From: Panagrolaimus kolymaensis
Lineage: Eukaryota > Nematoda > Chromadorea > Rhabditida > Panagrolaimidae
Direction: 5' to 3'
DNA: 64,000 nucleotides
NCBI GenBank assembly: GCA_028622995.1
Contig: JAJQJQ010000013.1
Coordinates: 2,356,001 to 2,420,000, forward strand
In this document: piece by piece, positions 1 to 15,837 of the stretch
How positions within the stretch are numbered: position 1 is the stretch's first letter
Layout: each line of letters begins with the position of its first letter
Translations under genes and position numbers: made by a program
Notes under the pieces: generated by a model
The model's database searches: none
What the model was told of the DNA's origin: nothing
What the model saw: only the letters and a program-made list of their open reading frames with translations

Positions 1-516
1 TCAATAATTCTTTAATTATTCAAGCAAGGTGAAGCAGAATCCTGAGAGGTGTTTTATATCGAAAATTTATAGATAAAGTAGATTATGTTTATTTGAATTT
101 TTTATTTTTCTATTTGTAATCTCCTTTTTGAAATGTTCTAAATCAGAATTACTGTAATGCAGCCCTAAGTTTTCTCTTAAACAATCGTTATTTTGTTTTT
201 ATTTGCAGGACATTTTATTTTTAACTAATTTCAAAGTCTGTGCAGCCTTTTCCGCAACATTGTTTTAAAAAAAATTATGTTTTTAAGAAATGGTTGAAAA
301 TTGTTTAAGTTACAAATAAATTTCATTTAAAAAGATCTTACTTATTTGAATGGGCATTTCTATTTTTCTATGGTTATTTTATACAAAAAACATAAAAAAT
401 GCTATTAAAATATTCCAAAAACCAAAAAAGCTACTAAATTCTGCCAAAAAAAAAATTCAAAATTCACATTATTATAAATTTTTTTAAAATGAAGGATTCA
501 CTTCACTAAAGCTTTT

Positions 517-552
517 ATTATAATGCAAATCAGGCCATTAGCTTTTTAATGG
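517..552 (+). promoter_or_regulatory. 36-bp repeated motif containing octamer ATGCAAAT, copy 1
   Basis: The motif reads ATTATAATGCAAATC followed by AGGCCATTAG and a TTTTAATGG tail. It matches the copy at 1308-1343 in 32 of 36 positions by eye. ATGCAAAT is the classical POU-homeodomain octamer. A role as a neuronal enhancer of the downstream receptor cyclase is inference only. Confidence 0.4.
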
Positions 553-1307
553 ATTTTTACAACAGCAAACAATAGTCTATTAAAAATCAAAACTTTATTT
601 TTCAATTTATGGCTAGCTGTCTGATTTTTAAAATAACGTGCCCATACATTATTTTATTTACTTTTTAATACATACTTAAAAGTATACTTTTTTTAATTTC
701 TACCATACATAAACATTATTTAATTTTTTATAAATAGTTAAAAAAGAAAATGGCTGACAAAATCACAAAAGAGTTTGAAAAACATATCATAAAATTTTTT
801 TCGTCCCTCACCACAACAACATTTAATTTATTTTTAAAATAGAAAGGGTGAAAATTTTTTTTCTCCAAATAGCTAAATTGTTGGATGTTTTTAGCATTTA
901 TTTTTCCATGATATTGTTGAAATAATTTTTAAATTTTTTTTATTATTTTTTTTTATTGTTGCTTAATTTCAACACCTTGGAATTTGCAGCATTATAATTT
1001 TATCGCTCTTGAACCCACAATCTGTTGCATTTTGTTTTTAATTTTTTTTGTTTCGCAGTCTGTACATCCGTCACAGCAAGAATGCTTTAAAAATATGTTT
1101 AAAAATTTATTTTAATTCATATAAAAATAATTTTAAATATTAAGATTTTTTTAAATCCAATTTTTCATTTTATATTATTTTTAAACAAAAAATTTAAAAA
1201 AATATAGCTAAAATATTTATAAAATTTAAAAAAGCTAACGTCTAGAAAAATAAATAAATAATGTCACTTTTTATTTTGGAGCATCAGTAGTCAATAAAAT
1301 AGCGTAC

Positions 1308-1343
1308 ATTATAATGTAAATCAGTCCATTAGAGTTTTAATGG
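1308..1343 (+). promoter_or_regulatory. 36-bp repeated motif, copy 2
   Basis: Second copy of the motif, with ATGTAAAT in place of ATGCAAAT and AGTCC in place of AGGCC; the TTTTAATGG end is kept. The flanking DNA of the two copies shows no obvious similarity, so this is not simply part of a larger local duplication. Confidence 0.4.
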
Positions 1344-1600
1344 TTAAGTCGTAAAAGCAAATATAAAATAAAATTTTTTATAAATAATTGATACGGTCAA
1401 CGGGGTTTTTTCCTCCTGTTTGCTTATTAATTATTGATTGGTAATTAATTTTATTCAAAAAAGAATGCAAGCTGAAGCACCCCTTGAAAATATTTATTTT
1501 CTTGTTATAAAATGGTGGAAAAAAAAGTTGGTTCAAAAAATAAATCATGAAAGAATCTTTTTTGAATCTAGGCCAACAACAATCGAAAAGAAAAGACTTC

Positions 1601-1616
1601 CATTATAATGCAAATC
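1601..1616 (+). promoter_or_regulatory. Partial third copy of the octamer motif
   Basis: CATTATAATGCAAATC, identical to the first half of copy 1; the second half is absent. It lies about 680 bp before the cyclase start codon. Confidence 0.3.
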
Positions 1617-2292
1617 TTGGCAAATCATTTTTGGCTCGTTTATGTAAGTGTTATTTTTTTCAAACTTGCTTCAAAAAGCTTTTTGTCAATGCTTTTTGCA
1701 AAAAAAGTCTTTAGTCAAAATTTCGTAATAGTTTGAATAATATTTTGGAAACCTTAAAATTTTTAGCAGATTATTTTGTCGACTGATGTTTCTGTGTTTT
1801 TTTCCATTTACGAAAGGCCATTCTCATTTGGAAATATGGAAACGAATTCTTAATTTCTTTCATTCACGTTTTCCAATAACAACGAACGCAATCTTAATTA
1901 ATTCAATATCAAAATCATTAAAAAGACAAAAATAACAACGTAAAATTACTGTTGAAATGTTTCTTCGTTTTCTCGCTAAAAATACTGCTACTTATAGCTT
2001 CCTTTTTTCTTAATTTAACTTCTTCCTCCATAATTTTTTTTAAAGAAGGCTTCGTGACGACTTTCATGAACTTAAAAAAGAAGAGTAAAAATAAAGAAGC
2101 GCTATGAGTGAAAGAAGAAGACAAGCAAAAGGAAGAGGCAGCAACCTCACATAATTTGTATTTTACAACAAAATACAAAATTTAAAAAAAAAAGTATATA
2201 AAAAGTTAAAAAAAATATTAGTAAAATTTTATTATTAATTCATTATTTTTATTTTTCTCAAAAAAACTCAGGAAATAAAAAAATAAATAAAT

Positions 2293-8125
<5,833 letters not shown>

Positions 8126-8781
8126 CTTTGTTTTTTGTTATTTTCATTTTATGTATTGCCCTTTTATTTTTTTTAAGGAAAAATAAAAAATAATACTTAT
8201 TAAAAAATTTTTTATTTTTCTTTCATAATCGAAAACCAATCATTTCCAACATCATTGATCGCTGATCACAAATCACTGATTAATAAATAAAGTTTGTTTT
8301 TGATTAGACAAAACAAATCATTAAAAAAAGGCAATAAATCATCTTATTTTTTTGATCGAAAAAAAGAAAAGTGATCGCAAACTTATTATTTTAGTTCTGC
8401 GGTAAGACTACACTTTTTCGTCTTTTCCTTTTTTTAGTTTGATAAACCCATGTAGTTTATAAAATCCCTTTAAAAAGCTACCGTTTTTTTATACCAAATT
8501 GGCGTTTTTTTTAGAAATCGCTCCAAATATGCTAATTAATTTTTTTATTGTGTTTATTTTTTGAAAATTCGATTATAAAATTTTCAGAAAATTTTCTGGT
8601 TTTAGTTAAAGTTTTCTTGAATCTGGCTTTCATTTTGCTTTGCAACGAAAAATTTAATCGTTTATTGCAAATATTTAATCAAAATTATTCAAAGAAAATA
8701 AACTTTTTTTATCCACACGTTGTTCAAAATCGGGTTTAGTTTCTCCCATTAAAGAATTTTCTAAATTAATTTTAGATAGTT
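8126..8781. other. Intergenic: cyclase 3' end and acyl-CoA synthetase 5' flank
   Basis: AATAAA-like signals follow the cyclase stop within about 60 bases. The rest is AT-rich without a supported gene; a plus-strand open frame at 8548-8739 is low-complexity and not supported. The downstream start codon is preceded by TTTTAG, which could serve as a trans-splice acceptor. Confidence 0.5.
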
Positions 8782-11700
8782 ATGTTTTTATCTCACCTTG
8801 GCCCAAGAAGATTAATTTTTTATCCTACGGTTATATTACGAATTATTCCTCGAAGAAATATAGTTTTCAAATCTCCATACTCTTATATTCAACCATCAAA
8901 GACTTTATCATTTTCTGAATTACTTTTACAAAAATTATGGAATCATGGAACTAAAAATCCAAATAAATCTGCATTGATAAATGCTTTTAATCCATCTGAG
9001 ACCCTTACTTTTAAAGACGTATATTTACAATCCCTTTCAATTTCAACTTTTTTACATTCAAATAATTTTCATCATGGCGATGTTGTAGCTTTAGTGCTTC
9101 CAAATTTAATTTATTATCCTTCGATTCTTATTGGCACTGGACTTTTGGGAGGTGCCACAACTCCCACTAGCGCTCTTCTATCAGCTAAAGAACTTGAAAC
9201 TCAATTTAATGATTCTAAAGCTTCCATAATTTTTTGTGCGGACTATGTTTTGGAAAAAGTATTGGAGGCAGTAAAAAATTCTCCAAAGATTAAAAAAATT
9301 ATTTTCATCAAAACTGGGATGAATGCATCAGAAGAAAAAAGTGTTCCGGAAAACGAAGAATTTCGTGAAAAGAATGGTAAAATAATTGATTTTGATGGAA
9401 TTAAAAATATTGAACCGAACTTTCATTATTGGAATCAAGTTGAAATTAATCCTGAAAGAGATATATTTATTCTTCCATATTCGAGGTATGTGGCTTTAAA
9501 AAGGAAAATATTAGTTCGAATACCCCTTTTCGAAACTTATTTTTTCAAAATTTATAATATATTTTTGTTTGGCATGTAAAAGAAAAGGGATACTTTTTAT
9601 TTTCTTTCTTCTTGTTGGACCAAAGATTTAAAGAAAAAATTTAGTAAACTTTCGTTTTTTAAACCAAAACTCCTAAAATATTTTTACATTTTATTTTTTA
9701 GCGGAACTACTGGTCCACCTAAAGGAGCAATGATTTCAAAATCGGATTTTTTTTTAAATCGAGACAAATCAAAACCTGGCGGAACTGAAAAAACTCATCT
9801 GTGGTTAACAAGGGCTGAAAAGTCGGATCCTAGGGTTAAAAATTACGTAGATCACGAATCTGAACTCAGATTTATAGAACATATACGTGGAAATTGAGTT
9901 ACAGAATGTCTCACCACGAAAATCCAAAATTCTATAATTAATTTTTTGTGGGTTGCTCTAGGGGTTATTTATAGCGTAGATTAACGTTTTGGACAAGTTT
10001 CAGAATTTTACTCTTACTCATTCTTGAGTTCCAGGGCCTCAAAGTTTACAATTTGTAAGTTTTAATATATCCCAAAGGAAAACTTTTTTTCACAATTCCG
10101 AGTACCAACTTTTTTTTCGGTAGGATTAAAGCTAAAAGCCTACTGAAAAATCCTATCGAATAAAAAAAAATTTCTACTGGGGGGAAAAAATACTTTTGAC
10201 TCCTTGAATGCGGAAAAAAGCACACGATGTAAAAGAAGGTTTATTGAAAACTTCATGATAAACATTAGTTTTCAAAGAAATATTTTGTAGAAAAATTAAA
10301 ACAAACATAAAAAAAATTATTGGTAAGAATAAAAACATTATATGCCTTACTTATGACGCCATACCAACCCAATACTCAATACAACCAAAATGAATTAAAT
10401 TTAAAAAATCGAATATTTCAAAAACTCTATTTTTGGCTTTAACTCATCATTTCTAGACTAAATTTGGGTCGTAGAACTCGAATTTGACAACGGTTGAGCC
10501 ATAAAACCTATTTAAAATTGAGTTATGAATTTTTCAAATATACAAATTTTCACTATCCACAGAACTTTTTTTTAAACAGCTCAAACATAAAAAATAACAT
10601 CAAATTCGAGTTCTACGACCCAAATTTAGTCTAGAAATGATGAGTTAAAGCCAAAAATAGAGTTTTTGAAATATTCGATTTTTTAAATTTAATTCATTTT
10701 GGTTGTATTGAGTATTGGGTTGGTATGGCGTCATAAGTAAGGCATATAATGTTTTTATTCTTACCAATAATTTTTTTTATGTTTGTTTTAATTTTTCTAC
10801 AAAATATTTCCTTGAAAACTAATGTTTATCATGAAGTTTTCAATAAACCTTCTTTTACATCGTGTGCTTTTTTCCGCATTCAAGGAGTCAAAAGTATTTT
10901 TTCCCCCCAGTAGAAATTTTTTTTTATTCGATAGGATTTTTCAGTAGGCTTTTAGCTTTAATCCTACCGAAAAAAAAGTTGGTACTCGGAATTGTGAAAA
11001 AAAGTTTTCCTTTGGGATATATTAAAACTTACAAATTGTAAATTTTGAGGCCCTGGAACTCAAGAATGAGTAAGAGTAAAATTCTGAAACTTGTCCAAAA
11101 CGTTAATCTACGCTATAAATAACCCCTAGAGCAACCCACAAAAAATTAATTATAGAATTTTGGATTTTCGTGGTGAGACATTCTGTAACTCAATTTCCAC
11201 GTATATGTTCTATAAATCTGAGTTCAGATTCGTGATCTACGTAATTTTTAACCCTAGGATCCGACTTTTCAGCCCTTGTTAACCACAGATGAGTTTTTTC
11301 AGTTCCGCCCCTGTCTCGAACCAAAAAAATATTCGATTTCAAATAACAATCTTTCGATAATGGTATCAAATTTTTCAACCATATTTAAAAATAATATTTT
11401 GTCGTGCATTTACAACAACAAAGATGGGAATGATGGATTTGAAAGAATCAATGAAGCTCCGCAATTATGTTTTCTTCCATTTAATCATGCCTTAGGTTCA
11501 GGAATAATATTAAATAATTTATTTATGGGTATTTCAACCATAGTTATGCCACAATTTAATTTTGAAGAATTATGTAAAAATATTGAAAAATTTAAAGTAA
11601 TTTTTTTTTACTAAAAAACAAATTCTTTTTAAATTAAAAATCCAATATTTTTTTTAGACCCAAATTTTATTTGTTGTTCCACCAATTTTACTTTCATTTG

Positions 11701-13009
11701 CAAATAATAATTCCATCGTGGATAAATATGACCTTTCATCTCTTAAATTTGTTATAACAGCTGCAGCTCCAATTGATAAAGAACTTATGGAAGCCGTGAA
11801 AAAGAGATTACCAAATATTCAAGGAATTTTACAAGGTTATGGCATGACTGAAACAGCATTTTTATCTCATTGTAATTTACCTACAGAAAAATATCCAAAT
11901 AATTCTGTGGGGAAATTAATGCCAGGATTTGAAATGAAAGTATGTTTTTAAAACAAGAGAAAACAAAGTGAAACTTGGAAGAAATTATTTTTTGAACACA
12001 AAAAGAATATGGATTTTAGTCCCGAGACACAAATTCGAAAAAATAACAATTTCCACGAGCATCTTTGGTGTTCTTATTTTACAGAGAAAAACAGACTTTT
12101 TTAAAATTTTTAAGATTTTTTTATATTTTAAAACACTTTCAACTAAAGTCGAGCGCTAATCTTTTAAAAGAAAAAATGCATGAAAAATATCACAAACTTT
12201 AATATAACTTCTATGTTTTATTTTTTCGAGCAAAAAAAAAGATTAGTTATTGAATTTTTTAATTTCATTCATTTATTAAGACTCAAAAAAGGCTGTAAGA
12301 AAACATTTTTATAAGGTGTCCATTTTTTAAACTTAAATAAACAAAAAACATTTTTTGAAATTTTAAGTTTTATTTAACCAAAATTTTGGATGTTTTGTTC
12401 TTTTAATTTTTTTTCCACTATAGATTGTGGATCCTGAAACTCAAAAAGAATGTGATACCATAAATGAAAAAGGTGAAATATATCTTCGATCCCAACAAAA
12501 TATGATAGGATATTTTAATAAGCCAACCTCCACCGCTGCAATAAAGGATGATGAACAATGGTTAAAAACTGGAGATATTGGATATATCGATGCCGAAGGA
12601 TATACTTACATTGTTGACAGAATAAAAGAATTAATTAAAGTTAAAGGAATGCAAGTGGCTCCAGCTGAATTGGAAGCATTACTTTTAACTCATCCAAATA
12701 TTATGGATGCCGCGGTGATTGGAATTCCTAATTCTCAATACGGTGAAATTCCTAAAGCTTTTATCGTGGTCAAAGAAGGCAACAGCGAAATTGATGAAAA
12801 TCAAATTAAAGAATTTGTTTCAAGTAAATACTTTTTTTTCTTTGGCTAAAATGGATATAAAATTTTTAAATTTTTTAGAGTCGGTTGCTCCATACAAACA
12901 ATTAAAAGGCGGAGTTGAATTCGTTAAAGAAATTCCCAAATCTCCATCAGGAAAAATTTTGCGGCGAGTGTTGCGTGAAAGGGCTAATAAAATAAAAATT
13001 AACATGTAA
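8782..13009 (+). CDS. Acyl-CoA synthetase (AMP-binding ligase), exon 2 split by a foldback transposon
   Basis: Member of the ANL superfamily (4-coumarate-CoA-ligase/acyl-CoA synthetase type): forms an acyl-AMP, then an acyl-CoA. Exons are 8782-9485, 9702-9740 plus 11344-11596, 11658-11939, 12424-12823 and 12879-13009. With 9741-11343 removed these sum to 1,809 nt, a clean frame of 602 residues. Visible motifs: P-loop-like [13 protein letters not shown] (spanning the exon 1/2 junction), [29 protein letters not shown] and the catalytic-lysine motif [11 protein letters not shown]. The N-terminus is basic and hydrophobic ([20 protein letters not shown]) and could be mitochondrial. As sequenced, translation runs from MIS into the transposon and stops about 50 codons later, so this allele should give no active enzyme unless the insert is bypassed. 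The rest of the gene shows no decay, so the insertion looks recent. Confidence 0.92.
9741..11337. mobile_element. Foldback (long inverted repeat) transposon, copy 1, inside acyl-CoA synthetase exon 2
   Basis: About 1.6 kb consisting of two inverted arms of roughly 750 bp around a spacer near 10490-10591. The arms are nearly perfect complements: the segment after 10592 reads back the one before 10490, and GGATCCTAG/CTAGGATCC marks occur at both ends. Ends are ATCGGATTT on the left and TATTCGAT on the right. The flanks carry a duplicated TTCAAA (9735-9740 and 11338-11343); the match extends to 9 bases (GATTTCAAA) if the element is taken as 3 bases shorter. No transposase is encoded, so this is a non-autonomous element moved in trans. 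A 9-base duplication would suit a Mutator-like transposase, but the superfamily is not settled. A second copy lies at 62488-64000. Confidence 0.92.
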
Positions 13010-13401
13010 AAACTACTTTAAAAATATATGTACTGTAAATTCAAATAAATAAAAAAGCAAAAATAAATTGTATTCAAGTAAAAATTGGCATTAAAAATAA
13101 ATGAATAGCTCTCAGAGTAAAAAACTTGATTTCAGCTTTTCAAATAATTTGTTGGATTCAAAGTGCATTATTTATTCGTGTTTGACTTTTTTTTCTTTTG
13201 TTTCTTGGTTTTTCTTCAGACAAAAATGTGAGAAAGAGTCAAAACATTTAGAATGAAGTTTCTCGCTGTTTCCCGTTTGCAACTGCCCTATAAAAATGGA
13301 TTTAAAAAATACAATACTTTGATAGAAATTTTAAACTCGTCGATTTTAATAAGTCGTGTACGTTTATAAAGTTTTGGTTTAAGTTTATCATTACTTTTGC
13401 T
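13010..13401. other. Convergent 3' flanks of the acyl-CoA synthetase and Skp1-like genes
   Basis: AATAAA-type signals follow the synthetase stop (near 13045). No gene seen; a minus-strand frame at 13302-13493 overlaps the Skp1-like gene out of frame and is a shadow. Confidence 0.5.
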
Positions 13402-13744
13402 TTATAATTTGTCAAGATTTTTGTTGACCGATAAATAATTATTGTACAAAATTCTTTCAAATTCAGTATCATGAACTTCAGTAATTGATTCATAATGGTT
13501 GATAAGAGTTATAAGAGTTTCCAAACATCCAGAAGAACAATCAACACTTATGGGCTCTGAGATTTTAGTTAATTCTATAAAATCGATTTTTTTTTTGAAT
13601 ATTAAACAGTAAGAAATTTTTTTTACCACATATATTTTTCAGCAATGTTGAAGCATCAATAATTTTTTTATTAACTTTAAAATTTTTATTATCATTTTTT
13701 GAATAAAGCTCATATTGATTTGAAGAAATAGAATGTTCAGTCAT
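13402..13744 (-). CDS. Short Skp1/POZ-like protein, two exons
   Basis: Exons 13627-13744 and 13402-13574 join in frame (G|AA) to a 96-residue protein starting MTEHSISSNQYELYSK. The order of motifs follows the Skp1 POZ fold: FKVNKKIIDASTLLKNI, then EPISVDCSSGCLETLITLINH, then TEFERILYNNYLSVNKNLDKL, which lines up with the conserved FELILAANYLDIK-type helix of Skp1. Skp1 adaptors link F-box proteins to cullin-1 ubiquitin ligases, and nematodes carry many skr paralogs. This one ends where typical Skp1 (about 160 residues) continues into the F-box-binding helices, so it is either a truncated paralog or has further exons I could not find. The assignment is from motif memory only. Confidence 0.55.
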
Positions 13745-14247
13745 TATAATAAAGGTTAAAGAAAATAATGAAAAAAATAATTATCGCAATAATAATTTAT
13801 AGTTTTTTTTTGAAGGCCGAAAAACAGATATATGTAAATTTAATGCTGGATTTCCAGCATTTAGTTAATTATGAAAAAAAATTGTCACCAAAGTCCCACA
13901 ATGCCAAAAAAAAATTTTTATTTGCAATCAGTTACCAAGACGTTTGAAATCAATAAATTTATTGGTATTTTTATAGTTCTTCTCAAATTTTTTTTGACCT
14001 TTTTGGCTTGAATTCAAAATGAAATTACGCTGATTGGAAAGTATCACAACCCAAAGGGCTTTTTTGGATTAGAAATATGTATTGGTTTAATTATTAAAGG
14101 CTTTTTTAAATATATCTTTTACAAAGCTTTTTTTAATGCAACCTTTATTTTATCATAAAATATAAATAAATAAAAAACATAATTTTTTGTTGGATTTTCC
14201 CTTTCTTTTTTTCCTCGATAACTCAGCTCATTGGTATTTTGCATTTC

Positions 14248-14490
14248 TTAAGCATGCATCCCAGTATCAATTGAAGATGATTCACATAATCCCAAATTGA
14301 CATCACACTTGTTATATCCGGGTTTAGTGCATTCTGCATTCGAAGTACAATAAGGTCCAATCGAATAAAGTGGTACACTGGTATCCATGTAAACATATGG
14401 ATTTTTTCGAATTGGAGTAACTACACAATTAATTTGTGGATTACCTTGGCATGATTTGAAACTATATGCGCATCCAATGGAAACGGCTTT
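14248..14490 (-). pseudogene. C-terminal fragment of a secreted Cys-rich (possibly CAP/SCP-like) protein
   Basis: The minus strand encodes about 80 residues ending in a stop, with the cysteine pattern IGCAYSFKSC, then NCVVTP, then YSIGPYCTSNAECTKPGY, then NKCDVNLGLC. The order resembles the C-terminal end of nematode CAP/SCP/VAL proteins (IGC...C...VVC.Y.P...Y.IG.PC...C...GLC). No CAP core, start codon or acceptor is visible upstream (toward 14500-14700), so I treat it as a remnant. It could be the last exon of a gene with a long intron. Family assignment is tentative. Confidence 0.4.
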
Positions 14491-15837
14491 CGTTTATTAT
14501 TGAAAATCATTTTATATCAAATTTTTTAATGACAAATGTCTTTGCCCCCAATTTTCAAAAATGCGTGGTTTTTGGTATTTTTTTTTTCTGCTTATTTGCT
14601 TTCTTTTTTTTGTAGGAAATATATCTCTTAGTTTTTTGAGTTTTGAGTTTTGTGTATCAAAAAATCAATGTTTAAAAAATAATTCTTGAAATAGCTATGT
14701 ATATTCTTTAAAAAAAATTAATTCGTTTTAAATTCCGCCTACAAAAAAATGTTACAATTGCAAAAGCTTATTAGGGTTGGTTACGTGCAAATTAAACTTC
14801 CAAATATTTTATTTGCTTATTCAATTCGTTTTGTGGAATGAGTGTTATATGTCTTGTTTGATTTTTAACAAAAATTAAAGATTTGAACAGGTGAATATTT
14901 CTTTTTTTTCATTGTCTATGTTTTAAGTTTATTTAATAAATCCTTCGTTTGAATGAAAACTAATGGTATCAAATAAAAAAGGTTTTATTTATCCATTTTT
15001 GTGTTTTAAACCTTTTTTTTTCGTAGCCATTTGGTTTCATTCTTTTTTAATTAATATAATTTGCGTGCAAATATGTGTGTCGCAAAAATGATTTACATAT
15101 TTTGCATGTAATTACCATATTCAAATAAATGTCTCTTAAAATATAACAATTTCTATTATATTTTTTAACAAAAAAATTTTAAAAAAAAAACAACAGCAAT
15201 CGACAAAGATATGAATGCTACCGTCATTGATTGTGTGTGAATAAGATGTACATAATATTCTTAAAGAATGAAACGTTCACATGAAGTTATACAAATTATA
15301 TCATTTGTATTCACCCTCTATTTTCGTATATAAACTTTTCTTGTGTTTTTCAATAAATTAGTTGTTGCTCTCTCAAACCTTTTCCTATTTCAAATTTTTT
15401 AATGTAGTATTATTTTCATTATTAACTACTTTAAATTATATTTTTTTAAAAAATGGTTAAAAAATATTTAAAAAATATAAATAAAGAAAAAGTAGAGAAA
15501 TATACCCCTAACCTTTAGATTTTTTTGATTCGTTAAAAAAATTATACTAATATAATTTTTTTCTGAAAAGTTGGATCTTACAGAAAGAAGGATGTGACAA
15601 TTTCAATCGATATGCTTAATGGCTTTTTTATTATTCGACTAAAAAATGTTTGACCTTTTTGGCTTCTTTTCCCAATGAAGTGGTTCCTGAGAGAAAATTC
15701 TAACAACTCAAGAGTCACTTTTAGCTATTTTTTGTTGATAATTTTATTTATTGCAGGCTAGCATCCATAAAATAATAAATTATTATTATTTTTATTATTT
15801 TTTTGTGGCTGAAAAACTATTCAAACTACAAAAAATA
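14491..15837. other. Intergenic, nothing recognised
   Basis: AT-rich with long poly-A/T runs and no supported open frame. The final 100 bases hold the 5' flank of array gene 1. No paired GGCGCC/GCCGCC site like that of array genes 2-4 was found here. Confidence 0.5.

Larger units (their letters stand above)
1..2292. other. AT-rich intergenic / 5' flank of the guanylyl cyclase gene
   Basis: I see no convincing coding region on either strand: the only open frame (minus strand near 1918-2178) is low-complexity and matches no family I know. The stretch is full of poly-A/T runs. The one structured signal is a 36-base motif present twice, with a third partial copy, annotated separately. The last few hundred bases should hold the promoter and any trans-splice site of the downstream cyclase gene, but no core element can be named. 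Confidence 0.6.

Noticed and set aside
1918..2178. Minus-strand 86-codon open frame rich in Ser/Phe/Leu
   Set aside because: Low-complexity sequence without any domain, splice context or start signal; expected by chance in DNA of this composition.
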